Source: Oligoflexia bacterium
Lineage (GTDB): Bacteria; Bdellovibrionota_B; Oligoflexia; Oligoflexales; JAGOVF01
NCBI GenBank assembly: GCA_030432875.1
Contig: JAUILP010000012.1
Location: forward strand, 1 to 64,000
Direction: 5' to 3'
Length of the DNA stretch: 64,000 bases
The notes beneath the pieces are model-generated. The model worked only from the letters and a program-made list of their open reading frames with translations, was not told the DNA's origin and did not search any database. This document shows positions 7,852-16,738 of the stretch, in pieces. Within the stretch, counting starts at the first letter, position 1; each line of letters opens with the position of its first letter. A program made the translations under genes and the position numbers.

Positions 7852-9294
7852 TCAAGTTCCGCAGAATGTTTTTTCCACAATTTCATCTGGTCGGGGTGCT
7901 TGTTTAAATTGCTCACATTCCTCTTTGTCTTCGTAAGGAGTTTTGAGACAGTGTAAAAGCGTGTGAAGGGGCTCGAAATCACTCTTTTCTGCTGCCGCTA
8001 GAACCTCCTCAACACGGTGATTTCTCGGTATAATAGCTGGGTTATGTAAGTTCATTTCGCGATAAGCGATTTCTATCGGGTTAGGTTGGCGTGATAAACG
8101 ACTCTGCCACCTAATACGCCAGGCTTTAAAGTCATCTTGATGAAAAATAGGCAGCTCAGTGCTTAGCGCAGCCAAATTGCGAAAGGTAATGGTATAATCG
8201 GCATGGTATTTTTGCAAAAGTGAAAAAAAGTCCTCAACAAGTTGGCGGTCGCTTTTTTCTTCATTTAAGATCCCTAGTTTTGCTTGCATGGCTTTTAACC
8301 AGTAACACTCAAATATAGCAGGAAATTCGCCTAAAACACTTTGTGCAATGGTGAGCGACTCGTTTGGGTCCTTAGCTAAAATAGGGAGCAGGGTTTCCGC
8401 AAATCGCGCGAGATTCCAATGGGCCATTTTGGGCTGGTTAGCAAAAGCATAGCGTCCCTGTACATCTATTGAACTAAAAACCATTGCAGCATCATAATTA
8501 TCTAAAAAAGCGCAGGGTCCATAATCAATAGTTTCTCCGGAAATAGCCATATTATCAGTGTTCATGACGCCGTGGATAAAGCCAACTTGCATCCACTTAG
8601 CTATTAAAGAGGCTTGCTTTTCAATGACGGCTCGCAAAAAATTCTCATAAGGACTTGGGGAATTGAGACAATGGGGAAAGTGTCTTTTTATGGCATAGTC
8701 TGCAAGGTTTTGTAAGAAGGAAGCCTCTCCTAGGCGTGCGGCAAATTCAAAGGTTCCCACGCGAATATGGTTTTGTGCGACACGTGTTAAGATGGCGCCA
8801 TGGGTTTTTCCCCGATCGCGATAAATGTTTTCTCCTGTTGTCACGACTGCCAAACTACGTGTGGTGGGTATTCCTAAGTGGTGCATGCCCTCGCTAATAA
8901 TGTATTCTCTTAACATCGGCCCAAGAGCCGCTCTTCCGTCACCATTTCGGGAAAATGGCGTTACGCCTGCGCCCTTTAATTGGATATCAAGTCTCTCCCC
9001 TCGCGACGTAACATGTTCTCCAAGTAAAATAGCTCGCCCATCACCAAGCATGGTAAAATAACCAAATTGATGTCCGCAGTAGGCCTGGGCAATAGGCTGT
9101 GAACCAGATAGCAGTTGATTGCCTGAAAAAAAACGCGGGCAATCAGGAGATCCGGCATCAAGGTCAAGTTCAAGTTCTTTGGTGAGTGTCTCATTCACAA
9201 TGATAATTTGTGGGTTAGATACAAAAGTCGGCTTAACGGGAGCGAAAAAAGGTTCGGGTAGTGAGAGGTAGCTATTGTCAAAATTGAAATGCAA
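7852..9294 (-). CDS. selO: Protein adenylyltransferase SelO (YdiU family)
   Basis: Pseudokinase-fold enzyme that transfers AMP from ATP to protein hydroxyls; bacterial members act in oxidative-stress responses. The 480 residues match the family throughout: A-x-x-Y-C-G-H-Q-F-G-Y-F near 72, MLGDGRAILLGE near 82, Q-L-K-G-A-G-x-T-P-F-S-R-x-G-D-G-R-A near 104, E-Y-I-x-S-E-x-M-x-x-L-G-I-P-T-T-R-S, then the catalytic HGVMNTDNM and DYGPCAFLD motifs. The C terminus ends T-F-C-G-T; this Cys replaces the selenocysteine of eukaryotic SelO. It converges with the small ORF at 7515-7787; no clear terminator separates them. Confidence 0.93.
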   Translation of the reverse strand: MHFNFDNSYLSLPEPFFAPVKPTFVSNPQIIIVNETLTKELELDLDAGSPDCPRFFSGNQLLSGSQPIAQAYCGHQFGYFTMLGDGRAILLGEHVTSRGERLDIQLKGAGVTPFSRNGDGRAALGPMLREYIISEGMHHLGIPTTRSLAVVTTGENIYRDRGKTHGAILTRVAQNHIRVGTFEFAARLGEASFLQNLADYAIKRHFPHCLNSPSPYENFLRAVIEKQASLIAKWMQVGFIHGVMNTDNMAISGETIDYGPCAFLDNYDAAMVFSSIDVQGRYAFANQPKMAHWNLARFAETLLPILAKDPNESLTIAQSVLGEFPAIFECYWLKAMQAKLGILNEEKSDRQLVEDFFSLLQKYHADYTITFRNLAALSTELPIFHQDDFKAWRIRWQSRLSRQPNPIEIAYREMNLHNPAIIPRNHRVEEVLAAAEKSDFEPLHTLLHCLKTPYEDKEECEQFKQAPRPDEIVEKTFCGT

Positions 9295-9605
9295 TTAAAT
9301 TTTCCTTTATAAATTATGAAAGATTAAGTGTAAGTCGGCGTTGAGATTTGTAAAGTCAGCAGACCAATAGTTCCTGTGCTTATATTTATTCAAGTCATGA
9401 TTGCTGGAATGACTAAGTAGTGCTACACTCCCCCCAGCACAAGATCTTTTTTAGCTTAGTTTTTTAGCTCTTTCAAACTATCAAAAAATGATTACGTTAG
9501 AGGTGCAAAGTTCGCATTCTCGGGGGTGTGTTTTTAATAACGATTAAAACATGTTATGGCGTAGGTTTTGAGGCCCCCTAAAACGAGAAAGTACAGGAGG
9601 AATTT
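9295..9605. other. Intergenic region between selO and the His-rich ORF; direct repeat
   Basis: About 310 bases between divergent genes. Contents seen: a weak stem (GTGCT at 9420-9424, AGCAC at 9437-9441) followed by T-rich DNA, and two direct copies of TTTTTTAGCT between about 9448 and 9471. It probably holds the selO promoter and that of the gene at 9606, but no clean -35/-10 pair was found. Confidence 0.3.
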
Positions 9606-9986
9606 ATGGCCACTGTAGAACCACCTAAAAATGATGTTGTCGATCGTCATGAACTGAGAGAAGAATATCTATTTGCGGGAGCATCTTTTTCCCATCCTCA
9701 TGGTCCCCACCCGCACAGTTCTCATCCCAATTTCTGGGAAAGATTTTTCGCCTTCTGGCCCTGGACAAAGGGCGGAACTGAAATGCTCCATAAACATTCT
9801 TCATCAGATTTTTTTCATCCACTGAGTGAGGCTGAACTCTTATCTATATACGGGAAATTACATAAATGTTGTGATGACGGAGAGCAGGAACTCAAAGAAG
9901 CCATCGGTTATGGGCAGCACGTTGTGTTAGAGAAAAAACATATGATGGAAATCTCTCGGCAAGGCAGACGTTCAGATGATAGATAA
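9606..9986 (+). CDS. Hypothetical small His-rich protein
   Basis: A 126-residue protein with a strong Shine-Dalgarno (AGGAGG at 9596-9601) before its ATG. Residues about 29-41 are unusually rich in His and Pro (SHPHGPHPHSSHP), followed by an aromatic patch (WERFFAFWPW) and a C-terminal half with CC at about 94-95. No signal peptide. The His cluster could bind metal, which is inference. I do not recognise a family. Its neighbours downstream are decayed-looking small ORFs. Confidence 0.6.
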   Translation: MATVEPPKNDVVDRHELREEYLFAGASFSHPHGPHPHSSHPNFWERFFAFWPWTKGGTEMLHKHSSSDFFHPLSEAELLSIYGKLHKCCDDGEQELKEAIGYGQHVVLEKKHMMEISRQGRRSDDR

Positions 9987-10055
9987 AATTCCCGGATTCA
10001 GGGGGCAACTATACATGATGAATCCACCCAGTCCGACCACCAAGTTTAAAGCCCC

Positions 10056-10238
10056 ATGAGTCCCGTTACGCCTCATCCTCTCCCGATGAACTATGCCCAG
10101 CTCAGGGAACACGCACGTTGGTTAGCGGAAAGCCACAATATCAAACAAGGTTTGAGTAAAGATCGTTTGCTTGAACGCTTGAAGCAAAATCTTTATTCTA
10201 CGCACGTATTACCCATGAGTTGGATAGAACATCATTAA
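10056..10238 (+). CDS. Small hypothetical ORF, SAP-like helix motif
   Basis: Sixty residues. The core (Y-A-Q-L-R-E-H-A-R-W-L-A-E-S-H-N-I-K-Q-G-L-S-K-D-R-L-L-E-R-L) resembles a helix-extension-helix SAP motif, which in other proteins binds nucleic acid. There is no Shine-Dalgarno at the ATG. A 14-codon ORF beginning at 10015 (after AGGGGG) ends in the ATGA that starts this ORF, so it might be read by coupling. It may also be a remnant. Confidence 0.35.
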   Translation: MSPVTPHPLPMNYAQLREHARWLAESHNIKQGLSKDRLLERLKQNLYSTHVLPMSWIEHH

Positions 10239-10260
10239 GCGAGTACCGAACGGTTCCTTA

Positions 10261-10460
10261 ATGCCCTCTTCTTCTCGGAAAGTCAGTAAGAAGCCACAGA
10301 TCGAGAATCAGGAAAACCACGTCATCTTTCTGTGACAGGCATTTGCGAGTGGGTTATCGGTGAAAGCAAATCAAAAACGGGTTTGCATTTAGTTACGGAG
10401 ATGAGTAAAGAAGCTATTTTTGTACGCAAAGATCATAAGGTTACCATAGAAACGGGATAA
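10261..10460 (+). pseudogene. Degenerate coding patch (frame-broken small gene)
   Basis: ATG 10261 opens a 24-codon ORF ending at 10335. The frame of the upstream 60-aa ORF, open again from 10290 to the TAA at 10458-10460, reads like protein (for example TGICEWVIGESKSKTG, then LHLVTEMSKEAIFVRKDHK). Joining the two would need a single frameshift near 10330. I see no family match. Either this is a decayed gene of about 65 codons or a chance open stretch. Confidence 0.3.
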
Positions 10461-10487
10461 TGAGTTTCAGGGCTTGGCGGATGGTCT

Positions 10488-12062
10488 TTACCCTCTTTTA
10501 TCAAGGCCGTACTTTTCAACTTTCATAATAAGTCCAGCGCGACTGATACCCAGTTCTTTGGCTAGCTTTGATTTGTTCCAGCGATTGCGCTTGAGGCCTT
10601 CAAAAATCAATGACTTTTCAAGTTCCTCGACAGCATCTTTTAAGTTTATTCCAGAAGTCAATCTGCTTTGACCTTCGCCGGAAGGCCCAGCGGTTACGCC
10701 TCGGTTTTGTGAAACAGCAGGAGATAGGAACTCAGCACTAATTTCGGCATCGCTACCCGCTAGGACGCAGAGGCGTTCAATCTCATTTTCAAGCTGCCGA
10801 ACATTTCCTGGCCAAGTGAAGTTCATAATAAAACGCAAACAGTCTTTGGAAACAGTCTTTTTTTCTTGATTAGCGTGTTTTGCATAGGTCTTTAAAAAAT
10901 GTTCTATCAGCATGGGGATATCTTCTGGTCTATTTCTCAGTGGCGGTACCGTCAATGAGATGACATTTAATCGGTAAAAAAGGTCTTCCCTAAACGTACC
11001 TTCTTTAACCATTTTGGCAAGATCTCGATTGGTGGCGGCGAGTATGCGCGCATTAGCTGTTTTGTTTTGGGTCGAACCAACGGGCGTAAAACTACCATCC
11101 TGCAGTACGCGCAAAAGTTTCACTTGCATAGTCATAGTCATTTCACCGACTTCGTCTAAAAACAAGGTGCCATTTTCAGCATCTTCAAAAAGGCCTTTTT
11201 TATTTGCGATGGCACCCGTAAAAGAGCCTTTAACATGACCAAATAATTCAGATTCAAGAAGATTTTCGTTAAAAGCGCCGCAGTTCGTGACTAAAAACTT
11301 TCCGCTTCCTCTAGGCGAATTATAGTGTAAAGCCCGTGCGATAAGTTCCTTGCCGGTACCATTCTCGCCTTGAATGAGTACAGTTGCATCGGATTTACAC
11401 ACCCTTTCAATCATTCTATAGAGATGCTGCATGGGGGCAGATTTTCCCACCATTTGTGCAAAATTATAGCGTTCTCCAAGCTCTGCGGACATTTCGGCAA
11501 GTTTTTCTTTATGGGTATCAAGATTCTTATAAACAAGGACGATTTCCTCTATGACGAGATAAATGAGCTGAGTTAAGTAATCAACATCTCTGGTGCTGAG
11601 AACAGGTAAGCTTCCAACAAAGTCATCTATGTCATGTTTTTTTTCTGGGAAATTTTTTTCAAAATAGCTGCGTATGAGTATGCGCTGCTCTCCAGCGGTC
11701 TCTTCTAAGATAAAGCCATCACCGAACACACAGCCGAGATACTGTTTATCAACTAAAATGGGGACCGAAAGCGTAGAAAAACCAGCATGGCATTTGGAGA
11801 CCTTAGATTTTGTCATGCCGCGCGAACCAACCGTGGTTGTTCGTGCGGTATTAACGCATCCGGCAAAGCCTTTATTATCAGAGGTGATAAACTGGCATGC
11901 TTTACTGATGGGGCTAAAAAAGCGTCCTTCGGGAACGCCGCGCAAAAACCCCTTATCATCAGTGAAATTAAGCTGAACATTCCACCATTTCCCTACTAAT
12001 TCTTTAAGTTTTCGCACAACATGAAGCTTATCGAATTCATCCCAGCGAACCTCTGTTGCCAT
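10488..12062 (-). CDS. Sigma-54-dependent transcriptional activator with PocR-type sensor domain
   Basis: Enhancer-binding protein for RNA polymerase with sigma-54. The 524 residues contain an N-terminal PocR-like ligand-sensing domain (about 8-165) with Cys at 56, 69, 91 and 111. The AAA+ domain (about 205-435) has Walker A GENGTGKE (232-239), the sigma-54 contact loop GSFTGA (279-284) and Walker B GTLFLDEV (298-305). A Fis-type helix-turn-helix closes the protein (LIFEGLKRNRWNKSKLAKEL...GISRAGL). GGAGG at 12072-12076 (read on minus) precedes the ATG. The GAFTGA loop has Ser at its second position, a tolerated variant. No sensor kinase is adjacent, so signal input is probably by direct ligand or redox/metal binding at the cysteines (inference). 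Confidence 0.92.
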   Translation of the reverse strand: MATEVRWDEFDKLHVVRKLKELVGKWWNVQLNFTDDKGFLRGVPEGRFFSPISKACQFITSDNKGFAGCVNTARTTTVGSRGMTKSKVSKCHAGFSTLSVPILVDKQYLGCVFGDGFILEETAGEQRILIRSYFEKNFPEKKHDIDDFVGSLPVLSTRDVDYLTQLIYLVIEEIVLVYKNLDTHKEKLAEMSAELGERYNFAQMVGKSAPMQHLYRMIERVCKSDATVLIQGENGTGKELIARALHYNSPRGSGKFLVTNCGAFNENLLESELFGHVKGSFTGAIANKKGLFEDAENGTLFLDEVGEMTMTMQVKLLRVLQDGSFTPVGSTQNKTANARILAATNRDLAKMVKEGTFREDLFYRLNVISLTVPPLRNRPEDIPMLIEHFLKTYAKHANQEKKTVSKDCLRFIMNFTWPGNVRQLENEIERLCVLAGSDAEISAEFLSPAVSQNRGVTAGPSGEGQSRLTSGINLKDAVEELEKSLIFEGLKRNRWNKSKLAKELGISRAGLIMKVEKYGLDKRG

Positions 12063-12290
12063 AAATAAAATACCTCCGTGAGGAATTATAAAGTCTGAAG
12101 AACTATCGGTAGGACTGCCTAAACCTTTAACACTTTATCGAAGCGCTGGTCAAAAAGTGTAAAAAGTAGACAGACAGAGGACTTGAGTGCTCTTTTGTTA
12201 AGAACTAGGCGATACTGGTATAAATTGTTGCTAAAAAGCTCTGAGCTTGCTGGGGTGGGTTAGAAAATAAGTCTCCGTAAAGCGTTTATC

Positions 12291-12662
12291 TTATAAGGAA
12301 TTGCGCGAGGTTTCTTCCTCATAATAGTTTTGATGCTGCTCACGAACTCCCGCTTCAATTCTTTTAATGTTTAGAGACCGTAATTTATCTTTATGTCTCC
12401 GTAAACGAGCATCGAGTTTGCTGATTAAGCCCTCTAAAGCGGCATACATAGATGGGGCAGAATTTTTAACCCAGATATCAAAGCCTTCGCCCGCAAAAAC
12501 ATGGCCAGTCGTCTGGTGTGCTGCGTGTTGGATTGAGAATTTAAGGTGTATTTCTATGGGGTTGGGTACGTATTTTTGGACGGTTTCGAGGATTTTGGTT
12601 TTAGCATAATGACTGAGGGTTGGGGACGCGTCCATTTGCCGATAAGTTGTACGAAATTCCAT
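12291..12662 (-). CDS. hpf: Ribosome hibernation promoting factor (HPF/RaiA family)
   Basis: Binds the 30S decoding region of idle ribosomes in stationary phase. From ATG 12662 the product is MEFRTTYRQMDASPTL..., with the family's beta-alpha-beta-beta-beta-alpha pattern: Y-A-K-x-K-I-L-E-T-V-Q-K-Y near 20, E-I-H-L-K-F-S near 38, A-G-E-G-F-D-I-W near 58, and M-Y-A-A-L-E-G-L-I-S-K-L-D-x-x-L-R-R-H-K near 72. At 123 residues it is a short-form HPF without the dimerisation domain. I chose 12662 because GGGAG lies at proper spacing; the upstream 12668 ATG is too close to it. It lies beside a sigma-54 activator; in other proteobacteria hpf sits near rpoN. Confidence 0.8.
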   Translation of the reverse strand: MEFRTTYRQMDASPTLSHYAKTKILETVQKYVPNPIEIHLKFSIQHAAHQTTGHVFAGEGFDIWVKNSAPSMYAALEGLISKLDARLRRHKDKLRSLNIKRIEAGVREQHQNYYEEETSRNSL

Positions 12663-13115
12663 TGTCATCTCCCTAATTTTATTAAGGTTGAGAGTTTTTT
12701 TTGAATATCGCTGCAATTATTTGATCAAAATGTGTCGTTATTGTCATTTAAGCAATCTGCACACCTTCCTTTCAATTACTTATTATCAGTAAGCTTCATA
12801 GGCGCGGAAGCTAATAAAGAGCCTAAAAACAATATATGTTAGCCAGGTAAAAACCACAATGAAAACATTTTTATGTCAGTTTTATGGCTTGATTATGGCC
12901 CTTTCTATAGAAAATCTCGTGACTTTTTCACTCATTTAAGTTAAGGGACTTAAGTCCTGTTTATTTTATATATATTTTTTGTTAAATCTGTATTTTTAGG
13001 TGACTTGCCTTGCTACATTTTCCAGGTTCCTTAACCGACCTTATTTATAGTTTACTTGTGTGACTAAGTATTGTTCATTACCATTGTGTTTTCCTGACTA
13101 ATTACGGAGTTACTT
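12663..13115. promoter_or_regulatory. Divergent intergenic region hpf/pepN with a 12-bp palindrome
   Basis: AT-rich region between two divergent genes. A perfect palindrome GGACTTAAGTCC lies at 12946-12957, about 160 bases before pepN, followed by T/A-rich DNA. It could be an operator for a dimeric regulator. No convincing sigma-70 hexamer pair was identified. Confidence 0.3.
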
Positions 13116-15773
13116 TTGACAACATCTGACAAAGCTGCCCAGCCTAATGCCATTCATTTAAAAGATTATAGACCTCCAGCTTATTTAATCAATTCCTTGG
13201 ATTTGATTTTTGACATTTACGACGACTATACGCACGTAACTAATAAAATCGAGGTGCTGCGAGATCAGAGTACCCCTAATGCTGCGCCGCTAACGCTGGA
13301 TGGTGAAGATTTAGAACTTATTTCGCTTAAGGTTGATGGGGTCAATCTTACTCAAGATAAATATGAAGTGGGCTCTCAACAGCTGCGCATAGATATGCCC
13401 GCTGGAATGCGATTTTTGCTTGAAATAAAAAATAAAATTTACCCTTCTAAAAACAAAAGCCTTGAAGGTCTTTATGAAGCGGCGGGAGAAGTTTTATGTA
13501 CTCAATGTGAAGCTGAAGGTTTTCGAAAAATTACCTACCACCTGGATAGGCCGGATGTTCTTTCCCTCTATCAGGTAACGATTACTGCAAACGAGTTCAA
13601 ATATCCTGTTTTACTCTCCAATGGAAATCGCATCAGCGCTGAAAAACTTGAAGGTGGCCGTCATAAGGTGACCTGGCGGGATCCCTTCCCTAAACCTTCT
13701 TATCTGTTTGCTTTAGCCGCCGGAAAACTCGAAAAACTGAGTACGAATATTTCTACAATGTCGAAAAAAAATGTCACATTGGAAATTTATACGGAAAAGG
13801 CATTTATAAACCGTTGCCATTTTGCTCTCGAAGCTTTGCAGGAATCTATGCTCTGGGATGAAAAAGCATACGGGTTTGAATATGATCTTGACCGCTATAT
13901 GATTTTGGCTGTGCGCGACTTTAATATGGGTGCGATGGAAAATAAAGGCCTAAATATCTTTAATGCTAAATACGTTATGTGTGATCCTGAAACAGCTACA
14001 GATGATGATTATGAAGATGTTCTCGCTACTATAGGACACGAATATTTTCATAATTGGACGGGTAACCGTATTACCTGTCGAGACTGGTTTCAACTGAGTC
14101 TAAAAGAGGGGCTTACGGTATTTAGGGAACAGCAGTTTATGGACGCGGTAGGGGCGGCGGCTTACAATCGCATTCATCATGTCATTAGACTCAGAAATTT
14201 TCAGTTTGTTGAAGACTCCGGTCCTATGGCGCACCCAGTTCGCCCTGAAAGCTATATCGAAATTAATAATTTTTATACCCCGACAGTTTATGAAAAAGGG
14301 GCAGAAGTTTGTCGTATGCTTTATAACCTCATGGGTGATGAGGGATTTTATCAAGGAGTTCGACTTTGGGTGTCACGCTTTGACGGTAAAGCCACAACAG
14401 TCGACGACTTTATCAAAGCATTTGAAGAGGCGAATTCGGTCGATTTAGGTCAGTTCTTCAACTGGTACCGGCAATCAGGTACGCCCGAAGTTGTAGCCTC
14501 TGGATTATATAACGCGAGCGAGAAGAGTTACTCTTTAACGTTAAAACAAAGCTGTCCTGCCACTCCGGGGCAACCTGTTAAAAAGCCTTTTTATATTCCT
14601 TTTTCGGTTGGTTTACTGGATAAAAATGGCGACGAATATGAAGTCAAAGTAGATAAAGCGCGTCTAAGTAAAGACCAAAAAACCGCGGTGCTGAGCCTTT
14701 CAGAAACAGAGCAAACGTTTGTTTTTAAAGATGTCCCTTCTCCGCCTATTCCCTCATTGCTGCGAGGATTTTCATCGCCGATTAAATTAAAACACAATTT
14801 AAGTGAGGATCAGCTCTATCATTTAATGCTGCATGATAGTGATGCCTTTGTGCGCTGGGAAGCTTTTCAGTTAGTATACGAGAATATGTTTTTGGGTTTA
14901 TATCATGATTTTATCAAGGGGCGTCCTTTAAGAATATCAGAAGAATTGACTAGTATAATAAAAAAAACTCTCCTCGGTGCTATTGCTGATAAGCGCCTAA
15001 TTGGTCTATTTATAGATCCCCCAACGCCGTATATGCTCGGTCAAAAAATGCAGCCCATTAATGTGGCCGCACTCGAACATATTTATTCTTTTTATTGTAA
15101 CCATCTCAGCAAAGCACTCAGCAAAGAGTTTTTTCAGGTTTACCAGGAAAACAATAGTCTCACGCCTTATGGTCGAAGTTTTGAAGAAACTGGGCGAAGA
15201 AGCCTAAAGAATTTTTGCTTGCTGTGGCTCATGCGTCTTGATGATCCAGATTATCACAAAATATGTTTTCAGCAATTTTATCATTCTAACAATATGACGG
15301 ATGAATATGGTGCAATGAGCGCAATGGTCCACTCACATGCGGTGGATCGCGAAAGTCTGTTTCAAGATTTTTATAAGAACTGGAAAAAGGAGCCCATGGT
15401 TCTAGATAAGTGGTTTGGTATTATGTCTGAGTCGGCAAAGAGCATATCAGATATCAAGAAACTACTCGGTCACCCTGAGTTTAATCTCTATAACCCGAAC
15501 CGGGTTCGAATTGTGTTTTCGTTGTTATCCAGGTCGAATATGGGGGTATTTCACGACGCAAGTGGTGCGGGATACCGGTTACTTGCCGATACAGTTTTAA
15601 AAATTGATGCCTTTAACCCCCAGCTTGCCGCAAATATCATCAAGACTATGACGCTTTGGCAGCAGTTCGCGTCTCCGTATAAAGAGGAAATGCGTTTGGC
15701 ATTAGAAAATCTCGCAAAAAATTCGCTTTCGAACAATACCTATGAAGTAGTGGCTAAGTCCTTAACGTTGTAG
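13116..15773 (+). CDS. pepN: Aminopeptidase N (M1 family zinc metallopeptidase)
   Basis: Removes N-terminal residues from peptides in the cytoplasm. The 885 residues match PepN of the proteobacterial type: substrate motif GAMENKG (272-278), zinc site HEYFH (308-312) with third ligand Glu331 in S-L-K-E-G-L-T-V-F, and W-T-G-N-R-I-T-C-R-D-W. The C-terminal alpha-solenoid is complete. Translation starts at TTG 13116 (MTTSDKAAQP); CGGAG at 13105-13109 supports it, and no in-frame ATG/GTG lies at the expected N terminus. The gene stands alone between hpf (divergent) and the secretion ATPase (convergent). Confidence 0.96.
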   Translation: MTTSDKAAQPNAIHLKDYRPPAYLINSLDLIFDIYDDYTHVTNKIEVLRDQSTPNAAPLTLDGEDLELISLKVDGVNLTQDKYEVGSQQLRIDMPAGMRFLLEIKNKIYPSKNKSLEGLYEAAGEVLCTQCEAEGFRKITYHLDRPDVLSLYQVTITANEFKYPVLLSNGNRISAEKLEGGRHKVTWRDPFPKPSYLFALAAGKLEKLSTNISTMSKKNVTLEIYTEKAFINRCHFALEALQESMLWDEKAYGFEYDLDRYMILAVRDFNMGAMENKGLNIFNAKYVMCDPETATDDDYEDVLATIGHEYFHNWTGNRITCRDWFQLSLKEGLTVFREQQFMDAVGAAAYNRIHHVIRLRNFQFVEDSGPMAHPVRPESYIEINNFYTPTVYEKGAEVCRMLYNLMGDEGFYQGVRLWVSRFDGKATTVDDFIKAFEEANSVDLGQFFNWYRQSGTPEVVASGLYNASEKSYSLTLKQSCPATPGQPVKKPFYIPFSVGLLDKNGDEYEVKVDKARLSKDQKTAVLSLSETEQTFVFKDVPSPPIPSLLRGFSSPIKLKHNLSEDQLYHLMLHDSDAFVRWEAFQLVYENMFLGLYHDFIKGRPLRISEELTSIIKKTLLGAIADKRLIGLFIDPPTPYMLGQKMQPINVAALEHIYSFYCNHLSKALSKEFFQVYQENNSLTPYGRSFEETGRRSLKNFCLLWLMRLDDPDYHKICFQQFYHSNNMTDEYGAMSAMVHSHAVDRESLFQDFYKNWKKEPMVLDKWFGIMSESAKSISDIKKLLGHPEFNLYNPNRVRIVFSLLSRSNMGVFHDASGAGYRLLADTVLKIDAFNPQLAANIIKTMTLWQQFASPYKEEMRLALENLAKNSLSNNTYEVVAKSLTL

Positions 15774-15784
15774 TACAAATTAGT

Positions 15785-15841
15785 AAAATTCTTTACTTGT
15801 GGCGAATGTTGCCAGGAGCACCACGTGAAGTGAATTTATAA
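15785..15841. terminator. Imperfect hairpin between convergent pepN and secretion ATPase genes
   Basis: The arms 15785-15801 (AAATTCTTTACTTGTGG) and 15823-15839 (CCACGTGAAGTGAATTT) pair with about three mismatches and two G-T pairs. A/T flanks on both sides would allow action in either direction. It overlaps the last codons of the minus-strand gene. Read by eye, not folded. Confidence 0.35.
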
Positions 15842-16738
15842 ATATAGGTCAGTCACAGAGCTCACCCAGGGCGTGACACCACGCTCCATTTTTATCCACA
15901 AAACAGGTATTTCATTTGCCGGGGGACTGGGCCCTTGATCGATAGCCTGACCCTGATAACGCCCTGAAAAATGAGAGAATCGTGCCGCTATAGCTTTGGG
16001 TTCATTCCCATGTACAGTAGCAATGACGCCGTTGTGGCTTATTTGCAGTAATTCCATAAAGGAGAGGACATCTGCGCTGCGTATTTCTCCAAGAATAATA
16101 CGGTCGGGCCTGAGGCGCAGTGCTTCAGAAATTAGCTGCTGACAGGTAAAAGAACCGAGGCCATCATATCCCGCAAAACGTTGCTGTAGGCTTATCCATA
16201 AAGGGTTTTTCAGAACTAACTCTCGAAGAGATTCAATGATAATAAGGCGCTCAGTATCGCAAAAACACTCTAACAAGCAATAAAGCAAGCTAGATTTTCC
16301 AGAACTCGTATTCCCATGGATCAATATATGATGCCCTTGGTGCATCGCTGTTTCTATTTTTTTACGGTGTTTATCGGATAGCTTAAAATCTGCAAAACTT
16401 AAAGAGCCAAAACGATGTTTTCGTATAGAAAAGAGTGGGCCATTGCCACTGACGCAGGGATGAATAGCATGCCAGCGGAAGTAAGTATTATAGCTCCCTC
16501 CGGTAGCAGGGTGATTAGGATCAAGGCGGAGATTTTGTATCGCGACAAATTCCATAAGCCAATCAAGTAGAATGTGATTGTTTTGAAAGGGCGGTTTTTT
16601 AAAAATTTGAGATTTTTGCGAAATCAAAAATCCAAATTCTGCACCGTTAAAAACAATTTCATCCAAATGCTCATCGTGCTGAAATTCATCTATAATAATG
16701 TTAAGAGTATCTACGAATGAATCGCATGCTTTTGCCAC
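15836..16738 (-). CDS. Type II/IV secretion system ATPase (CpaF/VirB11-like)
   Basis: A hexameric secretion or pilus-retraction type ATPase. The 300 residues retain the family motifs: Walker A GNTSSGKS (142-149), the Asp-box equivalent I-I-I-E-S-L-R-E-L, Walker B L-R-P-D-R-I-I-L-G-E-I-R, and the His box I-S-H-N-G-V-I-A-T-V-H-G-N. The length is short compared with CpaF (about 400-450), with a reduced N-terminal domain (1-100). Its GTG start shares one base with the dprA stop (TAGTG at 16736-16740 on the minus strand), so the two are co-translated. No pilin, platform or secretin genes are nearby. The link with DprA suggests a role in DNA uptake, which is inference. Confidence 0.8.
   Translation of the reverse strand: MAKACDSFVDTLNIIIDEFQHDEHLDEIVFNGAEFGFLISQKSQIFKKPPFQNNHILLDWLMEFVAIQNLRLDPNHPATGGSYNTYFRWHAIHPCVSGNGPLFSIRKHRFGSLSFADFKLSDKHRKKIETAMHQGHHILIHGNTSSGKSSLLYCLLECFCDTERLIIIESLRELVLKNPLWISLQQRFAGYDGLGSFTCQQLISEALRLRPDRIILGEIRSADVLSFMELLQISHNGVIATVHGNEPKAIAARFSHFSGRYQGQAIDQGPSPPANEIPVLWIKMERGVTPWVSSVTDLYL

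Noticed and set aside
15495-15515. T-arm-like sequence (GGGTTCGAATT) suggesting a tRNA
   Set aside because: Inside pepN in a conserved coding stretch and without any acceptor or anticodon arm.
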